A stretch of 55,239 nt of DNA from Enterococcus pingfangensis (GTDB taxonomy: Bacteria; Bacillota; Bacilli; Lactobacillales; Enterococcaceae). The stretch covers positions 1-55,239 of the forward strand of contig NZ_BJDP01000012.1 in assembly GCF_005405205.1 (NCBI RefSeq), given 5' to 3'. This document shows, one piece after another, positions 17,222-27,262 of this stretch. Within the stretch, counting starts at the first letter, position 1, and each line of letters opens with the position of its first letter. A program made the position numbers and the translations under genes. The notes beneath the pieces were generated by a model. That model saw nothing but the letters and a program-made list of their open reading frames with translations, was not told the origin of the DNA and searched no databases.

Positions 17222-18223
17222 CTATTTCTCGTCAGCATCGAAAACGATACCCGCGCTTTTTCTCATATCATAAATCACTTGGTTCACGTTACGGGATAAT
17301 TCAACCCATTCTTCATAATCAGTACCTAACTTATGATCGGTCGGATTCAAAATCACTTTAGCAAAATTTTCTGCTTCTTCCACCATCGGATTTTCCAATT
17401 GATGAACGTTCAATTTTTTGATTTGCTGATGATTACGATCGTGAAACTCCGCTTCATCGATCGAGTTGATCGCATTCATCACTAATGTTCCATCCGTCAA
17501 ATAAATCTCAGCTGGTTGGAAACTGTCGCTGATCTTGCCTGTCCGAATCGTTACATCAAACTGATCATAACGCAAGATTCCCGTCCCACTGCCATCAACA
17601 CCTGTTGCGATTTTTTGCGCATAATAAATGCTTTCTTTAGGCAGACCAAACCAAGCCAGTGCTGCGTAAACTGGATACACGCCCAAATCGACCAGCGCGC
17701 CGCCTGAAAAGTGAAGCGAAAATACATTTGGTTCTTGACCGGCTAAAACTTGATCGTAACGGGAAGAATATTTCATGAAACTAAAATCGGCCCCAATGAT
17801 CTGGTTCTTCAATGGCAGAAAATCTGCGACTGTTTTAAAAGCCCGTTCATGGATATTTCGAGCCGCTTCAAAAAAGAAAACTTTTTTCTGGTTGGCTAAC
17901 TCAATGATCTCATCCATTTCCTTTGGTGTTGAAAATGCTGGTTTTTCAACGATGACGTTTTTCCCAGCTAAAATCCCTTGTTTTGCTTGTTCAAAATGCA
18001 GACTGTTCGGTGAAGCGATATACACCGTATTCAAATGCTCAATCTTAAAAAATGTATCAAGATCGGTCGCGTACTCCACATCGTCATATTTTTCACCAAA
18101 TTTTTGAGCCGTTTCTAAGCGCCGTGAATAAACTGCTGCTAGTTGATATTTCCCCGTCTCATGTGCCGCTTGAACAAATTGATCGGTGATCCAATTTGTT
18201 CCGATGATACCTAATTGAATCAT
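17222..18223 (-). CDS. Gfo/Idh/MocA family NAD(P)-dependent oxidoreductase
   Basis: Oxidises or reduces a sugar, sugar alcohol or similar substrate; the substrate cannot be told from sequence. 333 residues from the ATG at 18223, supported by AAGGTGG seven bases upstream. N-terminal Rossmann fold with GIIGTNWIT, VYIASPNSLH and the family's EKP motif (VEKPAFST); the C-terminal alpha/beta domain contains GGALVDLGVYP. The ribosome site overlaps the end of sfsA, so the two are likely coupled. Confidence 0.88.
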   Translation of the reverse strand: MIQLGIIGTNWITDQFVQAAHETGKYQLAAVYSRRLETAQKFGEKYDDVEYATDLDTFFKIEHLNTVYIASPNSLHFEQAKQGILAGKNVIVEKPAFSTPKEMDEIIELANQKKVFFFEAARNIHERAFKTVADFLPLKNQIIGADFSFMKYSSRYDQVLAGQEPNVFSLHFSGGALVDLGVYPVYAALAWFGLPKESIYYAQKIATGVDGSGTGILRYDQFDVTIRTGKISDSFQPAEIYLTDGTLVMNAINSIDEAEFHDRNHQQIKKLNVHQLENPMVEEAENFAKVILNPTDHKLGTDYEEWVELSRNVNQVIYDMRKSAGIVFDADEK

Positions 18224-18237
18224 GCTTATTCCACCTT

Positions 18238-18969
18238 TCACTGATTTGGATCAATAAATTTTTGTTTCAAATCAAAGGGAACTGCCGCTTTGATTGAAAT
18301 TGTTTCCTGATCTACTTCACAATTATACGCTAAAACTTGAACGCCGTCTGCCGCAGCCGATTTTACCGCGTCATAAAGTGCCGGCTGCATTTTACGATGG
18401 AGGGTTGCGACTTCAATGATTGGAAATTGGACAACAAACAAAACATAACAGTGATAGCCTATCCTTTGCGCCAAACGTAATTCCTCGACATGTTTCAATC
18501 CCCTCAATGTTGGTGCATCGGGAAAAGCCCCGATTCCTTGATTTTCCAACGTCATCCCTTTAACTTCAACAAATCCTTTTTCTTGTTGGTCTGTCTCAAA
18601 ATAAATATCAAATTTTGAATGTTCAAAGGTATATTCACGTTTTAAATAAGTGAGGTTCCCGTTCAGTCCAGGTAAGTCGATTGTCCCATTCAAAATACCT
18701 TCAGCAGCTAATGGATTGGGTATTTGCGAATCGATATTGACCCACATCTCACCTTTTTTAACTGCGACAAGATCGTAAGCCGTTTTTCGTTTTAGTGACG
18801 GTTGATGATTGACTGCCACCAAAGAATTTGCTAATAATAATTCTTTGCTGCGTCCAGTATTTTTCACATGGGTCACGACTACTTCGTCTGTCTCTGCTAA
18901 ACGGCAGTAAGCAACGAAGCGATTGGTTCTTTCAATAAAAGTAGCAAGTTGAATGGCAGAATAGTTCAT
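18238..18969 (-). CDS. sfsA: SfsA family protein (sugar fermentation stimulation)
   Basis: 243 residues of the SfsA family, named from E. coli where it affects maltose metabolism and binds DNA weakly. The fold contains an OB-like N-terminal domain and a nuclease-like C-terminal core; its physiological role is unsettled. Seen: RFVAYCRL near 20, THVKNTGR (family signature), FDIYFE, VEVKGMTLE with the acidic/lysine core, and the FPDAPTLRGLKHVEEL block. ATG start; first gene of a run with the downstream oxidoreductase and helicase. Confidence 0.93.
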   Translation of the reverse strand: MNYSAIQLATFIERTNRFVAYCRLAETDEVVVTHVKNTGRSKELLLANSLVAVNHQPSLKRKTAYDLVAVKKGEMWVNIDSQIPNPLAAEGILNGTIDLPGLNGNLTYLKREYTFEHSKFDIYFETDQQEKGFVEVKGMTLENQGIGAFPDAPTLRGLKHVEELRLAQRIGYHCYVLFVVQFPIIEVATLHRKMQPALYDAVKSAAADGVQVLAYNCEVDQETISIKAAVPFDLKQKFIDPNQ

Positions 18970-19156
18970 TTTCTATCAGAATCCTTTTAAAAAGTTAAAT
19001 AGTCCTTAAGTTGGATGGAAAGATTACAGACTTTATTATATAGTATAACAAAGTAAGCAAGAAAGCATAGTGGTTCATTTTTTGCTAATGTTGCATTAAA
19101 ATTAATTGGTTCAACTTGTTGGTTTAAATCGCTGAATTTGAGAGAGGAGTTTTTTG

Positions 19157-19513
19157 ATGAGATTGAAATGGCCTGTTTTCCTCAGTGCGACGTCGCTCGG
19201 TGTAGCCGCAGTGGGTGCAAAATTTGCCCGAAAACGTGAAGCAAAGGACTTAAATAATATTTATGTCGGTTCTTGGACATTTACTCATCCTAAAGATCAT
19301 AAAGCTCATACTATTACGATCTATCCAGATCTTGCGATTGTTTTAGACGGCGCTGCCATCATCTATCAGCTGATCGAGTTGAGCGACCAAAAATTAGCGA
19401 TCCAAGATCAATACGGTTATCATCTATTGATCCAAACAAAAAACGGTACCCCGGTTACGCTTTACGATGAATTAGAAGATGCTTCATTTCCGATCCTTCT
19501 GCTGAAAAATTAG
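19157..19513 (+). CDS. DUF4828 domain protein
   Basis: 118-residue protein of unknown function found in enterococci and other lactic acid bacteria. A short hydrophobic N-terminal segment (FLSATSLGVAAVGA) may anchor it in the membrane; the rest is a beta-rich domain beginning YVGSWTFTHP. I use ATG at 19157 (AGGAG seven bases upstream) rather than the preceding TTG. Single gene, divergent from sfsA, with a strong terminator 90 bases after it. Confidence 0.75.
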   Translation: MRLKWPVFLSATSLGVAAVGAKFARKREAKDLNNIYVGSWTFTHPKDHKAHTITIYPDLAIVLDGAAIIYQLIELSDQKLAIQDQYGYHLLIQTKNGTPVTLYDELEDASFPILLLKN

Positions 19514-19602
19514 TAAGCGGTGTCTATTTTGTTATTCAAAAGATTGATTCGCGCAAAAGTTGATAAAAATATCTTGCTTCATTCTATATCCAGCCTAAAA
19601 CT

Positions 19603-19648
19603 AAAAAAATCGCTGAACTCTTTTAATTGAGACTTCAGCGATTTTTTT
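19603..19648. terminator. Bidirectional-looking terminator after the DUF4828 gene
   Basis: 15-bp perfect stem (seven A then TCGCTGAA, with its complement) and a 16-base loop, flanked by A-run and T-run. The rest of the 379-base gap 19514-19892 holds only the regulator promoter. Confidence 0.85.
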
Positions 19649-19840
19649 CAACCGGTTTTAGTATTATTTGTTTTAGCGATTTCACTTCTTTTACTCGTTT
19701 TGTATTTCTCATTCATTTTTAATACATTTTCTTTCATAAAAAAACAGCAACGCTCTCTCATGGAAAATTTTCTGATTCCCTTTGTTATTACTAAACCGAT
19801 ATTTTTAAAGAAAAAAGCTAATCAAATGGAAAAAAAAAGA

Positions 19841-19869
19841 TTTATTTGGTAAACTTAATCTGATATGCT
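19841..19869 (+). promoter_or_regulatory. Promoter of the DtxR-family regulator
   Basis: TTTATT, 17-bp spacer ending TGA, TATGCT: extended -10 with a modest -35, 23 bases before the ATG. Confidence 0.45.
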
Positions 19870-19892
19870 TCGTTATGAAAGGATGAACATCA

Positions 19893-20540
19893 ATGACGCC
19901 AAATCGCGAAGATTACTTAAAATTAATATTAGAATTAGGTGGCGATAAAGAAAAAGTTAGCAATAAAAAGATTGTTGCTGGTTTGTCCATTTCCGGAGCT
20001 TCTGTCAGCGAGATGATCAATAAGCTGGTCAAAGAAGAACTCGTTGAACACTCTCCTTACCAAGGCGTTCAATTGACGCCGACCGGTTTAGAAAAAGCCA
20101 GTGCTCTCGTTCGCAAACATCGCTTATGGGAAGTTTTTTTAGTCGATCACCTCGGCTACTCATGGAATGAAGTCCATGATGAAGCAGAAGTATTAGAGCA
20201 TGTAACCTCTTCCCAACTAGAACAAAAATTAGATAATTACTTAAACCATCCCGCCTTTTGTCCTCATGGCGGAATGATCCCAAAACAGGATCAAACGGTC
20301 CACGAAAAAGAACGTCAAACGCTAGTAAATTATCCTGAAGGGACGAACATTCGAATTGCTCGTGTCTTAGATGAAAAAGATTTATTAGATTACTTAATGG
20401 CGCTTGGTATAAAGATCCACGAGGACTATACGATCACAAATATCGCAGCTTATGAAGGCCCTATTACTTTAAAAAATGAGCAAAAAGAGGTTTCAATCAG
20501 CTATAAAGCTGCCTCCACGATTTTTGTCGATTCATTGTAG
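19893..20540 (+). CDS. DtxR/MntR-family metal-dependent transcriptional regulator
   Basis: 215 residues, the length of the three-domain manganese/iron repressors of Gram-positive cocci (EfaR, SloR, ScaR). N-terminal winged helix (about 1-70: GLSISGASVSEMINKLVKEELV is the recognition region). The dimer/metal domain has VHDEAEVLEH (His, Glu, Glu, His ligands) and FCPHGG, followed by a C-terminal FeoA/SH3-like domain. It probably represses metal uptake genes when Mn2+ or Fe2+ is plentiful; no such genes are adjacent, so targets lie elsewhere. ATG with GAAAGGATG upstream. Confidence 0.9.
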   Translation: MTPNREDYLKLILELGGDKEKVSNKKIVAGLSISGASVSEMINKLVKEELVEHSPYQGVQLTPTGLEKASALVRKHRLWEVFLVDHLGYSWNEVHDEAEVLEHVTSSQLEQKLDNYLNHPAFCPHGGMIPKQDQTVHEKERQTLVNYPEGTNIRIARVLDEKDLLDYLMALGIKIHEDYTITNIAAYEGPITLKNEQKEVSISYKAASTIFVDSL

Positions 20541-20685
20541 AGCATCCTCTACTTTTAAGGATGGTGTGAAAATAAATTCCCAACCTGAACAGAAACTTGG
20601 TTCATTGGTTTAGAAAAGTTTTTTTAGTTAGAGAGAATAAAGAATGCATTTTTGAAAATAATTATATAAATTAGGAGTGAACTAT

Positions 20686-22200
20686 ATGGAACAAGCTGCA
20701 TTATTCACCATTTTTGGTGGTACTGGCGACTTAGCACAACGCAAACTTTATCCTTCGTTGTTTCGCCTATATAAAAAAGGAAACCTCGCCGATCATTTTG
20801 CTGTGATCGGTACCGCTAGACGTCCTTGGAGTGACGAACACTATCGAGAGATCGTTCGTGAGACAATCAAAGATCTCGCTCCTACTGATAAAGAAGCCCA
20901 AGAATTTTCTGAGCATTTTTACTATCTGTCACACAACGTCAATGATACTGCCCACTATGACCATTTGAAAGAATTGGCAGATCAGTTAGATGAAAAATAC
21001 AAACTACAAGGCAATCGGCTATATTACTTGGCCATGGCACCGCAGTTTTTCGGTACGATCGTCAACCATTTGAAATCACAAGAGATTTTGACGACGACCG
21101 GTTATAATCGTTTAGTGATTGAAAAACCATTCGGCTTTGATTACGATTCAGCCAATGAATTGAACAATCAGATTCGAAATGTCTTTCCAGAACAAGATAT
21201 TTTCCGAATCGATCACTACTTAGGTAAAGAAATGATTCAAAATATCTCGGTGATCCGGTTTGCAAATAATATTTTCGAATCCCTTTGGAACAACCGCTAT
21301 ATTGAAAATGTCCAAATCACATTTTCGGAAGCACTAGGTGTAGAAGACCGCGGCGGCTACTATGAACACAGCGGTGCATTAAAAGATATGGTACAAAATC
21401 ATATCTTGCAAGTCGTTGCTTTATTAGCCATGGAAGTCCCTACTTCTTTTTCTAACAAATCAATCCGTGAAGAAAAAGTCAAAGTTTTACAAGCCATTCG
21501 TCGTTACGATTCTGAAGAAGTCTTGCAAAATTTTGTACGCGGCCAATATGACAAAGGAATAATCGATGGCAAAGAATATATTGCCTACCCTGATGAGCCA
21601 AATGTCGCTGAAAATTCTTTGATGGAAACATTTGTTGCTGGGAAATTTTTGATCGATAATTTCCGCTGGTCCGGTGTACCGTTTTATGTTCGGACTGGGA
21701 AACGAATGACTGAAAAAGGGACTCGGATCAATATCGTCTTTAAACAAGTTCCTATCAATGTCTTTAACTTTGAGCAAGAAGAAGCAGAAGGCGAAGAACT
21801 GCCGCAAAATATTTTAACAATCTACATCCAACCAACTGAAGGTTTCTCGTTGACTTTAAACGGTAAAAAAATCGGTCAAGGCTTCAATACAGAACCGGTG
21901 AAATTAGACTTCCGGCAAAGTGCTGAAGTAACTGAAAATAGTCCTGAAGCGTATGAAAAATTATTGCTGGATGCTTTACACGGCGACGGGACTAACTTCT
22001 CTCACTGGGATGAAGTAGCAAATTCATGGGAAATCGTCGATCGGATCCGCAATACTTGGGATCAAACGACACCTGGTTTCCCAAATTATGCGGCTGGAAC
22101 AATGGGGCCGCAATGTGCCTTCGATCTTTTAGCCAAAAATGGTCATGAATGGGCTTGGCAGCCGGATCAATGGTATCGTGAACGCGGAAAATTAGAATAA
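20686..22200 (+). CDS. zwf: Glucose-6-phosphate 1-dehydrogenase
   Basis: First step of the oxidative pentose-phosphate pathway: glucose-6-phosphate plus NADP+ to 6-phosphogluconolactone. 504 residues. Coenzyme motif GGTGDLAQRKL at the N-terminus, conserved EKPFG, and active-site RIDHYLGKE with the catalytic histidine region. I use ATG at 20686 (AGGAG eight bases upstream) rather than GTG at 20677, which overlaps the ribosome site. Monocistronic with a terminator. Confidence 0.97.
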   Translation: MEQAALFTIFGGTGDLAQRKLYPSLFRLYKKGNLADHFAVIGTARRPWSDEHYREIVRETIKDLAPTDKEAQEFSEHFYYLSHNVNDTAHYDHLKELADQLDEKYKLQGNRLYYLAMAPQFFGTIVNHLKSQEILTTTGYNRLVIEKPFGFDYDSANELNNQIRNVFPEQDIFRIDHYLGKEMIQNISVIRFANNIFESLWNNRYIENVQITFSEALGVEDRGGYYEHSGALKDMVQNHILQVVALLAMEVPTSFSNKSIREEKVKVLQAIRRYDSEEVLQNFVRGQYDKGIIDGKEYIAYPDEPNVAENSLMETFVAGKFLIDNFRWSGVPFYVRTGKRMTEKGTRINIVFKQVPINVFNFEQEEAEGEELPQNILTIYIQPTEGFSLTLNGKKIGQGFNTEPVKLDFRQSAEVTENSPEAYEKLLLDALHGDGTNFSHWDEVANSWEIVDRIRNTWDQTTPGFPNYAAGTMGPQCAFDLLAKNGHEWAWQPDQWYRERGKLE

Positions 22201-22210
22201 ATAGGATTAA

Positions 22211-22246
22211 GAGGATGTGATAGGAATCTTGTCACATCCTCTTTCA
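22211..22246 (+). terminator. Terminator after zwf
   Basis: GAGGATGTGA pairs with TCACATCCTC around an 11-base loop, followed by TTTCATT. The T-run is weak, but a second hairpin (22249-22286) follows at once. Confidence 0.6.
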
Positions 22247-22248
22247 TT

Positions 22249-22286
22249 AAAAAAGTCATGCCGAGAATTCTCAGCATGACTTTTTT
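22249..22286. terminator. Shared convergent terminator of zwf and ileS
   Basis: AAAAAAGTCATGC and its exact complement flank a near-palindromic core; A-run and T-run on both sides let it work in both directions. It ends two bases before the ileS stop. Confidence 0.85.
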
Positions 22287-22287
22287 A

Positions 22288-25074
22288 TTATTCCAATCCT
22301 TCAGAAACAGCTTCTGGATAGTTTTCTTCAACAATTTGTGCACATGAAGCACATAGATGTGGTAATTTTTCATCTTCACCGACTGTCGTCCGAACTTGGC
22401 GGCAGCGATCACAAACTTCGCCTTCAGCTTTTTCCACTAAGATCGCTACATCATCAAATACTAAAGCATTTTCCGGTGCCGCTTCTTTTGAAACACTGAA
22501 TGAATCTGGTGAGACGATCAATAACTGAGCTAGATCAGCATCTAGTGCGGTTAGTAAAGCCGCAACTTGTTCATTCGGATAGATCGTTACTTTTGCTTCT
22601 AACGATTTTCCGATCACTTTTTCCTTACGTGCTTCTTCTAAAGCTTTCAAGACTTCATCACGGAATTCCATGAAGGCTTTCCAAGTATCTAATAATTCAG
22701 CTTGGTTAGGAAATTCTTCATAGCCTGGTAATTCTGCTAATTGAACGTATTCTTCTTCTTCTTTCAAATATGTCCAAATTTCTTCAGTCGTATGCGGGAT
22801 GATTGGTGTCAATAGTTTCGTCAATGCAACGGCTGATTGATAGAAAACAGTTTGCATACAACGACGTTCATAGCTGTCTTCTGCTTGGATATACACGACA
22901 TCCTTCGCAAAGTCCAAATAGAATGAAGATAGGTCTACTGTTAAGAAGTTAACAACTGTTTTGTAAATTTGCGTGAAGTTGTATTTATCATAGCCGTCTT
23001 CACGAATCGTTTTGATCACTTCATTCAAACGTACTAACATGTATTTATCGACTGAACGCAATTCATCGTAAGCTACTGCATGTTTTTCTGGTTCAAAATC
23101 TGTCGTGTTCGCTAATAAAAAGCGCATCGTGTTACGGATCTTCCGATAAACTTCAGAAACTTGGTTCAAGATATCCATCGATACTCGAACGTCTGCTTCG
23201 TAATCCACACTGCTGACCCATAGACGTAAAATATCGGCACCCATTTGTTTGATTACTTTTTCAGGAGCGATCGTGTTGCCTAACGATTTACTCATCTTGC
23301 GGCCTTCGCCATCCAATGTGAACCCTTGGGAAAGAACCGCTTTATACGGAGCAACACCATTGATCGCTACACTTGTTGTGATACTTGAGTTAAACCAACC
23401 GCGATATTGGTCAGAACCTTCTAAATACATATCCGCTGGGAACGTTAGATTTTCTCTTTGACGTAAAACAGCTTCGTGAGAAGAACCTGAGTCAAACCAA
23501 ACATCCATGATGTCTGTTTCTTTCGTAAATTCGCCATTTGGTGAACTTGGATGCGTGAAACCTGCTGGTAAAAGATCTTTGGCTTCTCGTTCAAACCAAA
23601 TATTTGAACCATGTTCAGCAAATAATTGGGCAACGTGATCCGTTGTTTCCTTTGTAATGATTGCTGAACCGTCTTCGCCATAGAAAATCGGCAACGGTAC
23701 ACCCCACGCACGTTGACGAGAAATTACCCAGTCGCCGCGATCACGGATCATATTGTATAAACGAGTTTTTCCCCATGGAATAATCCAATCAACTTTTTCG
23801 ATTTCGTCCAAAATATCTTGACGGAATTTATCGATTGAGGCAAACCATTGTGGCGTTGCCCGGAAAATAACTGGTTTTTTCGTCCGCCAATCATGCGGAT
23901 AACTATGGGTAAAGAATGTTAATTTCAATAAAGCGCCCTTTTCTTCCAAAAGTTTTGTGACCATTGGATTGGCTTTGTCATAAAAGACGCCTTCAAATCC
24001 TGGTGCTTCATCAGTCATCACGCCGCGATCATCTACTGGTGAAATGATATCGTTGCGATATTTTTTCCATGCAAAATAGTCGTCTTCCCCATGACCAGGT
24101 GAGGTGTGTACCAAACCAGTACCAGCGTCTAATGTTACATGATCGCCTAAAATAACTAGTGATTCACGATCATAAAATGGATGTTGAGCTGTCATGTATT
24201 CAAGCTCTTTACCCGCGACTTCTTTGATTACTGTTGGCTCGTTCCATTCCAATTCTTCAGCAACAGTGGCTAATAAATCTTTTGCAACGACATACTTTTT
24301 ACCAGCAACTTCTACAACGACGTAAGTATAGGCAGGATTGACTGAGATCCCTTGGTTTGCTGGCAACGTCCATGGTGTTGTTGTCCAGATGACAAATGAA
24401 GTATCTGTATCTAAAATATCTTTTCCATCTTTGACTTTGAAAGCAACAAAAATCGATGGTGATTTTACATCTTTATATTCGATTTCGGCTTCCGCTAATG
24501 ACGATTCACTTGATGGTGACCAGTAGATTGGTTTAAGACCTTTATAAATATAGCCTTTTTCTGCCATCTTACCAAAAACACGAATTTCAGCCGCTTCATA
24601 ATCTGGAGTCAAAGTGATATAAGGATTGTTCCATTCACCGGCGACACCTAATCGTTTGAAATCTTCTCGTTGTTTATCTACTTGTGACAACGCGTACTCT
24701 TCACACTTTTGACGGTATTCAGACATGGTCATTTCTTTACGTTTGATGCCTTTGTTTGTAAGGACTTGTTCGATCGGCAGACCGTGTGTATCCCAGCCGG
24801 GTACGTAAGGCGCACGATAGCCTGACATAGATTTTGAACGAACGATGATATCTTTACTGATTTTATTCAGCGAGTGTCCGATATGGATATTCCCATTAGC
24901 GTATGGGGGGCCGTCATGTAAAACAAAGGTTGGTTTGCCTTCATTTAATTTTTGACGTTTTTCGTAGATTTTATTTTCTTCCCAGTCTTTTTCCCATTGA
25001 CCTTCGCGATTTGGCAAATTGCCGCGCATTGGGAAACCGGTTTTTCCTAATTGAAGTGTTTCTTTTGTCTTCAC
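22288..25074 (-). CDS. ileS: Isoleucyl-tRNA synthetase
   Basis: Charges tRNA-Ile with isoleucine in the cytoplasm. 928 residues, bacterial type. Seen: [12 protein letters not shown] (HIGH motif) near residue 60, an editing domain, [10 protein letters not shown], the KMSKS loop, and a C-terminal zinc finger with CDRCR and CASC cysteine pairs. Start ATG with GGAGACGATCG upstream. Expression is controlled by the T-box leader between it and divIVA. Confidence 0.98.
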   Translation of the reverse strand: MKTKETLQLGKTGFPMRGNLPNREGQWEKDWEENKIYEKRQKLNEGKPTFVLHDGPPYANGNIHIGHSLNKISKDIIVRSKSMSGYRAPYVPGWDTHGLPIEQVLTNKGIKRKEMTMSEYRQKCEEYALSQVDKQREDFKRLGVAGEWNNPYITLTPDYEAAEIRVFGKMAEKGYIYKGLKPIYWSPSSESSLAEAEIEYKDVKSPSIFVAFKVKDGKDILDTDTSFVIWTTTPWTLPANQGISVNPAYTYVVVEVAGKKYVVAKDLLATVAEELEWNEPTVIKEVAGKELEYMTAQHPFYDRESLVILGDHVTLDAGTGLVHTSPGHGEDDYFAWKKYRNDIISPVDDRGVMTDEAPGFEGVFYDKANPMVTKLLEEKGALLKLTFFTHSYPHDWRTKKPVIFRATPQWFASIDKFRQDILDEIEKVDWIIPWGKTRLYNMIRDRGDWVISRQRAWGVPLPIFYGEDGSAIITKETTDHVAQLFAEHGSNIWFEREAKDLLPAGFTHPSSPNGEFTKETDIMDVWFDSGSSHEAVLRQRENLTFPADMYLEGSDQYRGWFNSSITTSVAINGVAPYKAVLSQGFTLDGEGRKMSKSLGNTIAPEKVIKQMGADILRLWVSSVDYEADVRVSMDILNQVSEVYRKIRNTMRFLLANTTDFEPEKHAVAYDELRSVDKYMLVRLNEVIKTIREDGYDKYNFTQIYKTVVNFLTVDLSSFYLDFAKDVVYIQAEDSYERRCMQTVFYQSAVALTKLLTPIIPHTTEEIWTYLKEEEEYVQLAELPGYEEFPNQAELLDTWKAFMEFRDEVLKALEEARKEKVIGKSLEAKVTIYPNEQVAALLTALDADLAQLLIVSPDSFSVSKEAAPENALVFDDVAILVEKAEGEVCDRCRQVRTTVGEDEKLPHLCASCAQIVEENYPEAVSEGLE

Positions 25075-25233
25075 TATCGATCGTCTCCTTTTATTGTTTT
25101 ACTATTTTTTTAATAATTTTGTTTGGAATAATGAGTCATTTAGCCAGCAAACGGGCGACTCTATTTTTAGCCACAGTTTACCGTTTGCCCTATCAATCCA
25201 CTCGAAATCACATAGCTAATGAAAAAATAAGGC

Positions 25234-25440
25234 AAAAAAAACAAGCGCATCCGCAAAGGGACGAGCTTGTCGTGGTACCACCCAAAATTTGAAACCTAAG
25301 TTTCCTCTAGTCATCGTTAACGCAATGACGCGTCGACTGCTACTACTGTTCACAATCGAATAATCTAGAGGATCTTTCTAATTAGAGGGTCTGCCGAACT
25401 TTCACTGGCATCGGCTCGCTCAAAGAATCTAATCAGCTTT
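25234..25440 (-). promoter_or_regulatory. T-box riboswitch controlling ileS
   Basis: The 379-base gap between divIVA and ileS holds a T-box leader on the minus strand. The invariant antiterminator sequence GGGTGGTACCACG is the complement of 25271-25283. It is followed by a competing terminator: ACAAGC and CGTCC pair with GGATG and GCTTGT (25241-25270), then a run of T (25240-25234). The upstream part (about 25290-25440) forms Stem I. An AUC triplet near 25371-25375, in AAAGATCCTC, is a candidate isoleucine specifier, but I could not fold Stem I to prove it. Uncharged tRNA-Ile would favour antitermination. Confidence 0.9.
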
Positions 25441-25453
25441 TCTGTTCTAGAAT

Positions 25454-26158
25454 CTAATCTTCGTCTGATTTAATCAATTCAGGAATATCAATCGTCAATC
25501 CCATATCTTCTTGCGGTTCAGCATCAACAATTGGTTCATTTGAGTCTACTGCAATCTCTGCCCCATTGTCAAGTTCATTAGCTAAAACTTCTCGCAAAAC
25601 TTCATGACCATTACCGACATAAGCTGACATTGGTTTTAAAATTTCTTCCCAATCTCCGCTACGTGCTTGATCTAATTGTGTTTCTAACAACAACAATAAT
25701 TGTTGGTGGAAAGTCCGAGTTTTTTTCTTCAAATCATTCGTTTCAGCTGCTAATTGACGGGCTTTAGCAGTCGCGTCCGTTAAGATTTCTTTTGCCTTGT
25801 CTTCCGCTGTTGTCGTCAATAAGTTGGCTTTTTGGACAGCGTTAGAAATCAACTCATCTGCACGGTTTTGTGCGGAGCTGACAATAACTTCAGATTCTTT
25901 GCTTGCTGAAGATTTCACTTTATCAGCAGTATCTTGAGCCACTACGATTGATTGGTTCAAAGCCTCTTTCAATTCATTGAAGTATTCTAACTTCTCTTCT
26001 GAATGTTTTAAGGCTTTTTCTAATTCACGATTTTTTGCGATACTATCTTCATAGTCGCGAACGATCATATCTAAAAAATCATCGACTTCATCTTGATTAT
26101 AACCACGCATTTTGGTGGAGAAATTTTTATTTTGAATATCTAATGGAGTTAATGCCAT
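25454..26158 (-). CDS. divIVA: DivIVA cell-division/polarity protein
   Basis: Recognises curved membrane at septa and poles and recruits division and wall-growth proteins. 234 residues. The conserved N-terminal lipid-binding domain reads [26 protein letters not shown], with the membrane-inserting Phe and basic residues around the crossed-loop. A long coiled coil covers about 35-150 (Glu/Lys/Ala heptads), and an acidic tail ends ELIKSDED. Lies between ylmH and ileS, the usual end of the dcw cluster. Confidence 0.96.
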   Translation of the reverse strand: MALTPLDIQNKNFSTKMRGYNQDEVDDFLDMIVRDYEDSIAKNRELEKALKHSEEKLEYFNELKEALNQSIVVAQDTADKVKSSASKESEVIVSSAQNRADELISNAVQKANLLTTTAEDKAKEILTDATAKARQLAAETNDLKKKTRTFHQQLLLLLETQLDQARSGDWEEILKPMSAYVGNGHEVLREVLANELDNGAEIAVDSNEPIVDAEPQEDMGLTIDIPELIKSDED

Positions 26159-26177
26159 TTCTGTTCACCTCATAAAT

Positions 26178-26960
26178 TTATTTTCGTAAAACGCCTAAAC
26201 GCAAACGGATTTTTTCTTTCTTTGTTTTTCCTTCTAATCCTTGGATCTGGATTCGTCCATACCCGCGAACTGAAACGACATCTAATAAATCAAGCAAGTA
26301 ATCTGGCCGTTCATTCACAGACCAGTTTATTTTTACCTTACCGGCTTCAACCAATTGTTTCGAACGTTGACGTGAGATATTATACACAGTGGAAATAATC
26401 GAATCTAACCGCAACGAACTTGCTGTAGCGGTCTCTTCTGTCCAACTATCTTTTGGAACGATAATATCCGTATACAGACGTTCTTCCAAGTGAACTGTCA
26501 CACGACCGATTTTAGTTACTTGACTTTCAATATAACTAGCGGATTCTTTAGCTAAAAAGATTTGCCAGCGATTGCCGTCAGAAATAATATCGCCAAAATA
26601 ATCGCGCTTGATTCCTGCACTCATCATTGTCCCTAAAATTTTCCCATGTGAAAGCTCTGTAAATTTTTGCGGATAATTGATCTCGATCATCACCAGTTCA
26701 AAATCATCGATTTGCGGTTCGTAATAATCAGGATAAATCATACAACGACATCGTTCTGCTTGTTCATAGCCGCCATAGAAAGAAAATTTCAAATCGCTAT
26801 TTTCGCGAGTCAAAGTTTCTAGGATGTAAGCTTGCCGCGGATCTAAAAAATTCGTCAAATAAGGAGCGTACTGGCTTTCAACTTGTTCTAACCAATCGCC
26901 AACACTGTCAACAAATGGATGCTCTTCTGGTCTAAAGTGTTGATAGACATTTGCATTCAT
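26178..26960 (-). CDS. ylmH: YlmH, S4-domain RNA-binding protein
   Basis: 260 residues from ATG at 26960, with AAGGAGG nine bases before it; the longer GTG frame overlaps the ribosome site. The C-terminal S4 domain (about 180-255) contains LRLDSIISTVYNISRQRSKQLVEAGKVKIN. The N-terminal part resembles other YlmH proteins. In Firmicutes it is linked to rescue of stalled ribosomes and peptidyl-tRNA-bound 50S subunits, and in cocci to division. It lies between ylmG and divIVA as in other Firmicutes. Confidence 0.93.
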   Translation of the reverse strand: MNANVYQHFRPEEHPFVDSVGDWLEQVESQYAPYLTNFLDPRQAYILETLTRENSDLKFSFYGGYEQAERCRCMIYPDYYEPQIDDFELVMIEINYPQKFTELSHGKILGTMMSAGIKRDYFGDIISDGNRWQIFLAKESASYIESQVTKIGRVTVHLEERLYTDIIVPKDSWTEETATASSLRLDSIISTVYNISRQRSKQLVEAGKVKINWSVNERPDYLLDLLDVVSVRGYGRIQIQGLEGKTKKEKIRLRLGVLRK

Positions 26961-26973
26961 ACTGCCCACCTCC

Positions 26974-27249
26974 TTAATAAATAAGATTAATCAGAATTTT
27001 TTGTAAAACCTCCATCACAATATTTAATGCTAAGATTGCGACCATGATCGAAAAATCAATGCCGGCAAATTGTAAAGGCAAACGTCGAAACAAATTAAGA
27101 AACGGTTCGCAGATTCGACCTAAAAGCTGTCCAAATCTGGATTGGTAGGCTCCAGGGAACCATGACATCAACGCATAAACGACTAAAAGAATCGTATAGA
27201 GATAAACTAGTCGGTTCAAAACATTGAAAAGTGTAATAAGTAAATTCAA
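26974..27249 (-). CDS. ylmG: YggT/YlmG family membrane protein
   Basis: 91 residues with two membrane segments separated by a conserved loop (SWFPGAYQSRFGQLLGRICEPFL), the family signature. Homologues affect division and plastid nucleoid placement; the molecular role is unclear. The start is TTG at 27249, with GGAG eight bases upstream. Placed between sepF and ylmH. Confidence 0.92.
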   Translation of the reverse strand: MNLLITLFNVLNRLVYLYTILLVVYALMSWFPGAYQSRFGQLLGRICEPFLNLFRRLPLQFAGIDFSIMVAILALNIVMEVLQKILINLIY

Positions 27250-27262
27250 ATAAGGGTCTCCT

